Shown one piece after another: positions 52,121 through 60,538 of a DNA stretch of 64,000 nucleotides. The notes under the pieces were generated by a model that saw only the letters and a program-made list of their open reading frames with translations, ran no database searches and was not told where the DNA came from. The translations under genes and the position numbers were made by a program. The first letter of the stretch is position 1. Every line of letters starts with the position of its first letter. Location of the stretch: positions 62,001 through 126,000 of the forward strand of contig JACPVI010000035.1 of the NCBI GenBank assembly GCA_016191815.1, given 5' to 3'. Source of the stretch: Myxococcales bacterium (GTDB lineage Bacteria; Myxococcota; Myxococcia; Myxococcales; Myxococcaceae).

Positions 52121-53949
52121 GCTTCTCCTCGCCTTGGGAAGCAAAGCTCGAAGGTGGTGCCTTCCGGACCGGACTTTTGCACCCGGATGCCTCCTCGGTG
52201 GACGCCCATGATTCTCTTGCAGATCGCCAGTCCGAGCCCACTGCCTCCTTTGCCGGCGGTGCGCAGCCGGTGGAACTCCTTGAAGACGTTCTCCCGCTCG
52301 CCCTCGGGGATGCCCACCCCGTTGTCCCGCACCCCGATGAGCAGCTCCCTTTCCCTTCGCTCGGCGGAGATGGCCACCTCCACACGCTCATTCGCGTTGT
52401 GGCGACAGGCGTTGCGGAGGAGATTTCGAAACAGCATCGAGAGCAGCTCGCGGTCCGCGGTGAGCGATATGCCTTCCATTCCCTCGAGCGCCACCGTCAC
52501 CTGGGCTTGCGAGTAGCCCTTGGCTTCCTCCGCGAGCGGGGGGAGCAGCTCGTCCAGCCGCACCAACTGGAGGCGCGCCACCCACCGTCCCTTGTCCAGC
52601 CGGTTGAAGGAGAGAATGTTCTCCACCAAGAAGCCGAGCGAGTCGACCTCCCGCACGATGCGGGCGGGGTAGTCCCTGGCGCCCGCGTGGCCCAACAGGC
52701 GCTTCTCCAGAGTCTCCGCCATCACCCGCACCGAGGCGAGCGGGGTGCGAAGCTCGTGCGAGACGGTGGAGATGAAGTCCGCTTTCAATTCCAGGAAGCG
52801 GTGCCGCCGGTGCTGGAGCACCACCGCCATCGCGGCCAGAACGGTGGCGAGCAGGCCGCAGCCCAGAAGCAGCGCGGTCTTCACCCGGTAGCGGGCCTCG
52901 ATGGAGCGCTGGGCCTTCCCGAAGGAGGGCGACTCGACCGCGACGGCGAGGGAGGAAACGGCCCTGGTGGCCTGCGCGGCCGGCGGCAGAGGGAGGCGTT
53001 CCTCCGCTCCGAGCAGGGCCCGTTCGCGCATCTCGGCCAGGATTCCGGCCAAAAGCTCCTCCAGGCTCACCTCCACTCCCCGGGCCCCCTGGGAGGTGGG
53101 CTCCACGTACCACCTGCCCCGGTGCAGTGAAGGCCCTCCGAGCGGCGAGGGGACTCCCAGCTCTTCGGCCGGCTCCTCCTGGCAGCGGGCGGAGAAGTCG
53201 TCGAAGGCCGCGCCGGCCCTGGCGGAGAGGGAGGCGATGCGCTCGCAGAAGTACGACAGCTCCTCGGCGGTGAAGCGGTCCTTGCGCCGAATGAGCGCCC
53301 GCTGCAGGCCCTCCAGCTCCGCGCCGCGCGGGCCTCCGAGGCCATCCCGGAGCAGCGCCCGGAGGAGCGACGGCTCCGGCGAGCTCTTGGAGAGCAGTTG
53401 CTCGAGCAGGTGGAGGGTGAAGGGCACCTCCTTGGCGGGGCCCACCCGGTACATGGCGCGGTGGAAGAGGATGGCGCGGAAGCTCTCCTCGATTTCGCGC
53501 CGGTCGGCCTTGCGGAGCGCGGCCTCGAAGCGCGAGAGCAGCAAGAGCCGCTGTCCCCAAGGCTCGCCGGCCTCGCCCGCGAGCGCCGCGCCGTTGGCGA
53601 GGTCCCGATGGAGCGCCCTGCCCTGTCCCTCGCCCATCGAGGGGGCGGGAAGGAGCCGCCGGGGGAGGAGCTGCTGGGACTGCTCTTGGAAGAAGAGGCC
53701 CTGGTCTGGGGCGAGCGGATCTGCCAGGGCCCGGTCGATTGCGGGAGCGGCGGAGGAGAGGCGGGCGGAGAGCTGCTGCTTCAAGGCCTCGAGGGCGTAC
53801 TGTTCGAGGGCACGGCGGCGGGCGGACAGCTCGGCAGTAGCCTCGTCGCGCTCGGCGCGGAAGATGCGCCCAAGGCCGGCCAACCCGAGGAGCAGGGCGG
53901 CCAGCCCGAGCGCGAGCGCCAAGAGGGTCGGCAGGAGCCGCCTGAGCAT
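52117..53949 (-). CDS. Membrane sensor histidine kinase
   Basis: 610 residues. N-terminal membrane helix (LLPTLLALALGLAALLLGLAGL), a long periplasmic sensor region (about 30-345) rich in helices, a second membrane helix (LLLGCGLLATVLAAMAVVL), then HisKA with FISTVSHELRTPLASV and ATPase with LLRNACRHNAN (N-box), RDNGVGIPEG (G1) and KGGSGLGLAICKRIM (G2). All catalytic parts are present. Partner of the OmpR-type regulator. The sensor domain is not recognised; the signal is unknown. The VWA lipoprotein gene lies four bases upstream in the same direction. Confidence 0.92.
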   Translation of the reverse strand: MLRRLLPTLLALALGLAALLLGLAGLGRIFRAERDEATAELSARRRALEQYALEALKQQLSARLSSAAPAIDRALADPLAPDQGLFFQEQSQQLLPRRLLPAPSMGEGQGRALHRDLANGAALAGEAGEPWGQRLLLLSRFEAALRKADRREIEESFRAILFHRAMYRVGPAKEVPFTLHLLEQLLSKSSPEPSLLRALLRDGLGGPRGAELEGLQRALIRRKDRFTAEELSYFCERIASLSARAGAAFDDFSARCQEEPAEELGVPSPLGGPSLHRGRWYVEPTSQGARGVEVSLEELLAGILAEMRERALLGAEERLPLPPAAQATRAVSSLAVAVESPSFGKAQRSIEARYRVKTALLLGCGLLATVLAAMAVVLQHRRHRFLELKADFISTVSHELRTPLASVRVMAETLEKRLLGHAGARDYPARIVREVDSLGFLVENILSFNRLDKGRWVARLQLVRLDELLPPLAEEAKGYSQAQVTVALEGMEGISLTADRELLSMLFRNLLRNACRHNANERVEVAISAERRERELLIGVRDNGVGIPEGERENVFKEFHRLRTAGKGGSGLGLAICKRIMGVHRGGIRVQKSGPEGTTFELCFPRRGEA

Positions 53950-53953
53950 CCGC

Positions 53954-55981
53954 CTACTTCAAGACCGGGATGCGGTCGAAGTCCATCATCGCCAGCGGGA
54001 GGTCCTTTTCGAACTTGTCTCCTCGCCTGTCCAAGGAGCGCGCCTTCTGGACCAGCTCGCGGAGCTCTCCCACCTCCTTGCGCTGGCGCAAGGGCTCGGG
54101 AATCTGCTCCCACATTCTCAAGATGTCGTCGTAGGAGAGGTTTCGGGCCCAGTAGGAGCCGCGCAGCTTCTCGGCGAAGGCGGCGGCCACCATCGACACC
54201 CGGGTGGGGCCGGCGGTCTTGAGGTAGCTGTCGCGGACGATTTCCGAGGGCAGCCGCTTCTCCACCAAGGAGGAGGTGCGGCCGTCGGGCTGCTTGAAGC
54301 GCACTCGCAGGGTGGCGAAGTAGGTGGGCCGCTCCTCGCGGAGCTTCACCTCGTAGATGGCGGTGACCGAGTGGCCGGCGCCCAGCTCCCCGGCGTCGAT
54401 GCGGTCGTCGGCGAAGTCCTGCTTCTTGAGCATCCGGTTCTCGAAGCCGAGCAGCCGGTAGCGGGCCACCGCGCGGGGGTCGAACTCGAGCTGGATTTTC
54501 ACGTCCTTGGCGATGACTTCCAGGGTGCCGGTGAGCTGCTCCACGAAGATGCGGCGGGCCTCGTCGAGGCGGTCCACGTAGGCGTAGTGGCCGTTGCCGG
54601 TGTCGGCCAGCCGCTCCATGAGGACGTCGTTGTAGTTGCCCATCCCGAAGCCGACCGCGGTGAGGGTGATGCCCAGCTCGGACTGCTGCTTCACCGTGGC
54701 GAAGATGGCGTCGGCGTCGGTGATGCCGTTGTTGGCCACTCCATCCGAGCAGACGATGACCCGGTTGGCGGTGCCGGCGCGGAGGTGGCGGGCGGCGAGC
54801 TGGTAGGCGAGCTCGAGGCCGGCCTGGACGTTGGTGGAGCCCTCCGGGTGGAGCCGGTCGATGGCCTCGAGGATGCGCTCCTTTCGGTCGGCGGTGGTGG
54901 GCTCGAGCACGGTGTGGGCGGAGTCGCCGTAGACGACGATGCCCACGCTGTCGCGTTCGTCGAGCTGGCTCACCAGGAGGTGGAGCGCCCGCTTCACCAG
55001 AGAGAGCCGGTTCTCCATGTTCATCGAGCCGGAGACGTCGATGGTGAAGATGAGGCTCGCCGGCTTGCGCTGCTCCTTGCGGATTTCCTTTCCTTTCAGT
55101 CCGACGTGGAGCACGTGGTAGCCCTTGCGGTTGGGCGAGGGGAAGGCCTCCACCTGCACCGCGAAGGCCTCGCGCTCGGGCGGGCGGTAGCCGTAATTGA
55201 AGGAGTTGACGAACTCCTCCACCCGGACGGCCTCTTCCTCCGGCATCGCGTTGCGGGCGAGGTAGGCGCGGGCCAGGGTGTAGGAGGCGGTGTCCACGTC
55301 GGCGGCGAAGGTGGAGACGGGCTCGTCATCGGTCTCGATGGTGGGGTTGACGCCGAAGTGGCGGAAGTACATGTCGCGGATGTCGATGGGCGGCTTGGCG
55401 ACCCGGCCGGAGATTTCCAATCGGTGCTCGCCGGAGTGGAGCCGGTCGTCGCCGTCCTTGCCTCCCTCGGTGGCGGCGACCTTCGGGCCCTTCGCCTTGC
55501 CGTCGATGATGATTTGCGCGGATGGCGGCTTGGATTTGAGGTCCAGCGTCGGCGGCTTCGCCGGAGGAGGCTGCAAGGCGGGCGGCTTCTCCGAGGGCGC
55601 TTGCGATGGCTCCCGCTCTGCGAACGACTCGGGCACTTTGATCAGATTCTCGTGCTTCACTTTCTTCCGCGCCTCGACGTACTCGCCGTCGGGCTTTGAC
55701 AGGTCACCCCCCACGGCGACGTCGGAGAAGTCGATGGTCGTCTTTCCCGAGCGGCGGCCGTCAGTGGAGGTCGTCTCCGAAACGGCGTCGGCGTCGGAAT
55801 GGCCGGGTGGGGCGTAGGAGTTCTCCGCCTCCTTCCCATCCGGAGGCTTCGCCGCGGTGGTGGCGGCCGGGGTGCGGTCAGGCACCCTTTCTTTCTGGGC
55901 GGGGGCGTAGAGGCCGCAGCCGATCGCGGCGAGCAGGGCGGCGGCTCCGAGGATGGTGGGCAGTGCGAGTGACTTCTTCAT
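53954..55981 (-). CDS. YfbK-type von Willebrand factor A lipoprotein
   Basis: 675 residues from ATG 55981. Signal peptide with AIGC (Cys22), a long Pro/Lys-rich linker (about 30-170) and PEGA-like strands (AQIIIDGKAKGPK), then the YfbK pattern. This has an N-terminal VWA-associated domain (DVDTASYTLARAYLARNAMP, PEEEAVRVEEFVNSFNYGY), a VWA domain with MIDAS FTIDVSGSMNMENRL, and a C-terminal DUF3520-like part (ARNLSYDDILRMWEQIPEPL). It is encoded just upstream of the kinase gene and could be its extracytoplasmic partner. A start at 56041 would precede the signal and was rejected. Confidence 0.88.
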   Translation of the reverse strand: MKKSLALPTILGAAALLAAIGCGLYAPAQKERVPDRTPAATTAAKPPDGKEAENSYAPPGHSDADAVSETTSTDGRRSGKTTIDFSDVAVGGDLSKPDGEYVEARKKVKHENLIKVPESFAEREPSQAPSEKPPALQPPPAKPPTLDLKSKPPSAQIIIDGKAKGPKVAATEGGKDGDDRLHSGEHRLEISGRVAKPPIDIRDMYFRHFGVNPTIETDDEPVSTFAADVDTASYTLARAYLARNAMPEEEAVRVEEFVNSFNYGYRPPEREAFAVQVEAFPSPNRKGYHVLHVGLKGKEIRKEQRKPASLIFTIDVSGSMNMENRLSLVKRALHLLVSQLDERDSVGIVVYGDSAHTVLEPTTADRKERILEAIDRLHPEGSTNVQAGLELAYQLAARHLRAGTANRVIVCSDGVANNGITDADAIFATVKQQSELGITLTAVGFGMGNYNDVLMERLADTGNGHYAYVDRLDEARRIFVEQLTGTLEVIAKDVKIQLEFDPRAVARYRLLGFENRMLKKQDFADDRIDAGELGAGHSVTAIYEVKLREERPTYFATLRVRFKQPDGRTSSLVEKRLPSEIVRDSYLKTAGPTRVSMVAAAFAEKLRGSYWARNLSYDDILRMWEQIPEPLRQRKEVGELRELVQKARSLDRRGDKFEKDLPLAMMDFDRIPVLK

Positions 55982-56120
55982 CGCTGGCTCCTGGCTGGTT
56001 GACCCGCACAGGGTCGCTCCAGCGAAAAGAGAGCGTGTCACTCCGGGCTCATTTGTTCTTCACGGTTTCATCACGGCGCTTCTCCAGCGCCACTCACTCT
56101 CGAAACCCCTACGCGGCCGG

Positions 56121-56309
56121 CTACTTCCGCGTCAGCAAAAGGAGTGTCTTCAACGCCGCCGCGCAGTTGGACTCATCCGGCGGCAGCAGGACATCGAGGT
56201 CGAAGGTCGCTCGGGGAACACCGTAGAGCACCCCGGCCACGCCTCCACCCACCACAAAGCGCACCGCTCCCCGCTGGAGCGCGGCGACGACCTCAGGGTA
56301 GCTGCTCAT
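56121..56309 (-). CDS. Truncated nucleotidyltransferase-like protein
   Basis: 62 residues from 56309. The pattern VRFVVGGGVAGVLYGVPRATFDLDVLLPPDESN is the start of a minimal nucleotidyltransferase fold (GG motif, then DLDV with two Asp), like DUF6036/AbiEii-type antitoxin or toxin enzymes. Known members are much longer, so this lacks the third catalytic Asp region and most of the fold. It overlaps the zinc-ribbon gene by 17 bases. Probably a decayed half of a pair; expression is uncertain. Confidence 0.55.
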   Translation of the reverse strand: MSSYPEVVAALQRGAVRFVVGGGVAGVLYGVPRATFDLDVLLPPDESNCAAALKTLLLLTRK

Positions 56310-56502
56310 CGCGCAGGGCCGCACCTTGATTGCGCAGCAGCCAGCCAAGTAGCTCGGCGCGGCTCGGGTCAGGTGCAAGGTTGAGGTCCGGGTGCTCCCG
56401 CCGCCAGGCCGCCTCACAGCCCAGGCACCGGCCGTACAGCCTCAGGCTTTCGGCCGAGGCCGGGTTGTGACAGGCGGGGCAGGCGAGCGCCGGTGCAGCC
56501 AT
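56293..56502 (-). CDS. Small zinc-ribbon protein
   Basis: 69 residues from 56502. Two Cys pairs spaced as in a zinc ribbon: LACPACHNPAS and LYGRCLGCEAAW. The rest is helical (SRAELLGWLLRNQGAALRDE). No known family recognised. Its stop lies inside the start of the nucleotidyltransferase-like gene, so the two would be translated together. A longer reading to 56592 adds no sensible sequence. Confidence 0.55.
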   Translation of the reverse strand: MAAPALACPACHNPASAESLRLYGRCLGCEAAWRREHPDLNLAPDPSRAELLGWLLRNQGAALRDEQLP

Positions 56503-56569
56503 GCACCAACAGTAGGCCGTCGCCAGCCGGCGGCCAAGGGGCGCGGCCCTCCAAAAGCCTACCCGCAAC

Positions 56570-56602
56570 AAAAAAGGGGCGCCCCACCACACCGGGCACC
56601 CC
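56570..56602 (-). terminator. Intrinsic terminator after the Ala/Lys-rich gene
   Basis: On the minus strand GGGGTGCC and GGCGCCCC form an eight-pair stem (one G-T pair) with an 11-base loop, followed directly by six T. It lies about 20 bases after the stop of the 56624-56887 gene and fits a rho-independent terminator. Confidence 0.7.
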
Positions 56603-56623
56603 TTCCCCCTCTGCGAAGGCGGA

Positions 56624-56887
56624 CTACTTCGCGCCTTCGGCAGGCGCCTCGGCGGCGGCCTTGGTCGCCTCTGCCGCGGCCTTCTTCTTCGACTTCTTCA
56701 CCGGCTTGGCGGCCTCCGCCGGCTTCGCCTCGGAAGGAGTCACCTCTGCCGCAGGCTTCACTTCCGCGGCGGGCTTGGCGGCCTCCGCCGCAGGCTTCGC
56801 CGCCTCGGCCGGTTTGGCCGCGGCGGGCTCGCCGGCAAACGCGGCGAACGAAGTCGAAAGCACGAACGCCATCAGGATGCGCTTCAT
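56624..56887 (-). CDS. Small secreted Ala/Lys/Pro-rich protein
   Basis: 87 residues. Signal peptide (RILMAFVLSTSFAAFAG), then a low-complexity tail of repeated AKPAEAAKPA units with a Lys cluster (VKKSKKKAAAEATKAA). No domain. Such tails may bind DNA or cell-wall polymers, or act as a spacer; nothing here decides. A ribosome site (GGAGAGAA) lies upstream of the ATG. A strong terminator follows. Confidence 0.7.
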   Translation of the reverse strand: MKRILMAFVLSTSFAAFAGEPAAAKPAEAAKPAAEAAKPAAEVKPAAEVTPSEAKPAEAAKPVKKSKKKAAAEATKAAAEAPAEGAK

Positions 56888-56983
56888 CGATTCTCTCCGT
56901 CACAAGAGCGGCGCGGAATGCACCGATCAGCCCCGCGGGTTGAGCAGCCCCCGTGCCACTCCCGCCTACAGTCCGCTCGCCCC

Positions 56984-57005
56984 TTTCCACGGCTCACTGT
57001 GGAAA
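56984..57005. promoter_or_regulatory. Inverted repeat before the kinase gene
   Basis: TTTCCAC and GTGGAAA flank GGCTCACT; the seven-base arms are exact complements. It ends 51 bases before the ATG at 57057. It could be an operator or a leader hairpin; it is not a known motif to me. Confidence 0.35.
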
Positions 57006-57056
57006 AACTCCTCATCCCCGGCTGTCCCCTTGCGGACGGATTCCGCACGCCGTTTG

Positions 57057-58486
57057 ATGCGTGGCGTCGTGAGGTCCCGCTTCTCCATCCGCGGCTATCG
57101 AGCCGGCTTCCTCTTCGTGGTGGCGCTTTTGGCGGGCGTGGCCGGCTTCACCTTGTGGAGCGAGGTGCGCGCGAGCGAGCGGGTGAACGACCTGGTGGAG
57201 CAGGCTTTGGAGCGCGCGGCGCTGATGGCCACCATCCGGGTGGACGCGCTGTTGCTGGAGCAGGCGGTGGAGGACCACATCAAGGCCTCCACCGACGAGG
57301 AGCGAAAAGAGGCCGACGAGGAGATGGTATTCATCCTCGATGAAATCCGCGCCTCTTCCGACAAGTACGTGCGCGAGCTGCCTCCGGGGGAGGTGGAGCT
57401 GTGGAAGCGCTTCAACGGCACCTCCGAGTCCCTGGCCAAGCAGGTCCGCAAGGCCGCCAAGTACTCCAACCGGAAAGAGGCGGAGCGCGCCCGGAAGCAC
57501 CTGGAGGAGGAAATCAAACCCATCACCTGGGACCTCGACGAGGCGGCCAGCGCCCTCACCAAGAAGAACAACGAGGAGACCAAGGTGCTCCTCGGCAGGC
57601 TGGAGGACTTGCGCCTGCGCACCACCGCGCTGGGCGGAGTGGTGGCGGTGCTGGCGGTGGTGCTGGCGCTCTTGGTGGGGTTCCAGGTGACTTCGGTCTT
57701 GCGCCGGCAGGAGAAGACCATCACCGACCAGATGGCGGAGCTGAACCGGAGGAACCAGGAACTGGACGCCTTCGCCAGCCGGGTGGCGCATGACCTGGTG
57801 AGCCCGCTCGCGCCGCTCAAGGGCTACCTCACCCTGGCGCGCAGGTCCGCCCAGGCGGAGGAGCAGCTAAAGGAGCTGCTCCAGCAGGCGGAGACCAGCG
57901 CCGGGAGGATGAGCGACCTCATCGAGGCCTTGCTTCGCTTCTGCCGCGCCGGCAAGCCCTCGGAGCCGACCCTCTCCGAGCTGGACACTGCGGTGTCCAC
58001 CATCCTGCTCGAGGTAAGCCAGAGCGCCGCGGCGCAAAAAATAAACCTCGACCGGCGGCTCGAAGAGAAAGTGGTGGTGGCCTGCCCGGCGCAGCTGCTC
58101 CAGTCCATCGCGCAGAACCTGCTCTCCAACGCGGTGAAGTACTCCGCCGGCCGGCCGGAGGCGAAGGTGACGGTGAGGGTCTTCCGCGAGAAGGGCCAGG
58201 CGACCCTGGAAGTGACCGACAACGGCCTGGGGATGAGCGAAGAGTCCCAGCGGCAGCTCTTCCAGCCCTTCTTCCGCGCCGCCGAGGCCCGCGCCCTCCC
58301 CGGCCATGGGCTGGGGATGGCCACCACCAAGCGGCTGGTGGAGGCCCACGGGGGAACCATCCAAGTGCAGAGCGCGCTGGGGGCAGGCACCCAGGTGACC
58401 ATCCGCTTCCCGCTCGCCTCCGCGCCAGTTGGGGAGAGCCTGGCGCGCTTGCCCGAGCCCACTGCCGCGCTCGCCCGCGAGGCCCA

Positions 58487-58490
<4 letters not shown>
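57057..58490 (+). CDS. Membrane sensor histidine kinase
   Basis: 477 residues from ATG 57057. N-terminal membrane helix ([20 protein letters not shown]), a helical sensor region (about 40-180: [40 protein letters not shown]) of the four-helix-bundle type, a second membrane helix ([20 protein letters not shown]), HisKA with [19 protein letters not shown], and ATPase with [25 protein letters not shown] and [14 protein letters not shown]. The stop overlaps the regulator start by ATGA. Confidence 0.92.
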
Positions 58491-59818
<1,328 letters not shown>

Positions 59819-59819
59819 A

Positions 59820-59875
59820 GGTCCAGAGTCGAGGGTCGAGCGTCGAGCGCCACGGTCGAGCGGCGTCCAGCGGCG
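59820..59875. repeat. GTCGAG-rich dispersed repeat, second copy
   Basis: GTCCAGAGTCGAGGGTCGAG, followed by CGTCGAGCG units and then CGGTCGAGCGG. It contains the exact stretch GAGGGTCGAGCGTCGAG found in inverted orientation at about 39155-39173. It fills the 77 bases between the NtrC-type gene and maf. Confidence 0.55.
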
Positions 59876-59895
59876 TTCCGGCTTCGGGTCGAGCC

Positions 59896-60474
59896 GTGGA
59901 GCTGATTCTCGCCTCTACCTCTGCTGCCCGAAAGGCCCTGATGGACGCGCTCGGGCTGCCGTATCGGGCAGTCGCTCCTTTGGTCGAGGAGGTGATCGCT
60001 CCCGGAACCCCTCCCGAGCTGGCCGCGGCCGAGCTCGCCGAGAGGAAGGCGCGCGCGGTGGCCGCCCGGGAGCCCGATGCCCTCGTGCTGGCGGCTGATC
60101 AGCTCGCCGTCCCCGACGGCCTGGCGCTTGGCAAACCCGAAAGCCGCGAGGAGGCGAGGGCCCAGCTCGAGAGCCTGCTCGGCCGCGAGCACCGCATCGT
60201 CACCGGAGTGTGCCTGTTGGGCCCTGGCATCTTCGAGCGCGAAGTGGAAATTGCGCGGATTTGCCTCTACTCCATCTCCGGCGAAGAGCTGGAGCGCTAC
60301 CTCGACCTCGAGGAGTGGCGGGGCTGCGCCGGCGGCTACCGCGTCGAGGCCCAGGGCCAGGCCCTCTTCGAAGAGCTGGAGGGCGACCGCACCGGCGTCC
60401 AGGGCTTGCCGATGCTCCTCGTCGTCCGGCTGCTCCGGCGGGCAGGAGTCGAATTCTTTCATCGGCGGCCCTGA
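59896..60474 (+). CDS. maf: Maf-family nucleotide pyrophosphatase
   Basis: 192 residues from the GTG at 59896 ([20 protein letters not shown]). Maf enzymes cleave non-canonical nucleoside triphosphates and are linked to septum control. Signatures are [11 protein letters not shown] (the usual LASxSPRR in diverged form), VLAADQLAV with the catalytic Asp, [20 protein letters not shown], and [20 protein letters not shown] with the substrate-binding Gly. The first codons leave no room for a strong ribosome site, so a start a few codons away is possible. The frame is also open upstream within the NtrC-type gene, which is shadow. Confidence 0.85.
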   Translation: MELILASTSAARKALMDALGLPYRAVAPLVEEVIAPGTPPELAAAELAERKARAVAAREPDALVLAADQLAVPDGLALGKPESREEARAQLESLLGREHRIVTGVCLLGPGIFEREVEIARICLYSISGEELERYLDLEEWRGCAGGYRVEAQGQALFEELEGDRTGVQGLPMLLVVRLLRRAGVEFFHRRP

Positions 60475-60538
60475 CTGGCACCGCGCCCGCCCTTTCAGGG
60501 AGAATGGTCCGGGGCCACCCACCAGGAGCAATTCCAGG

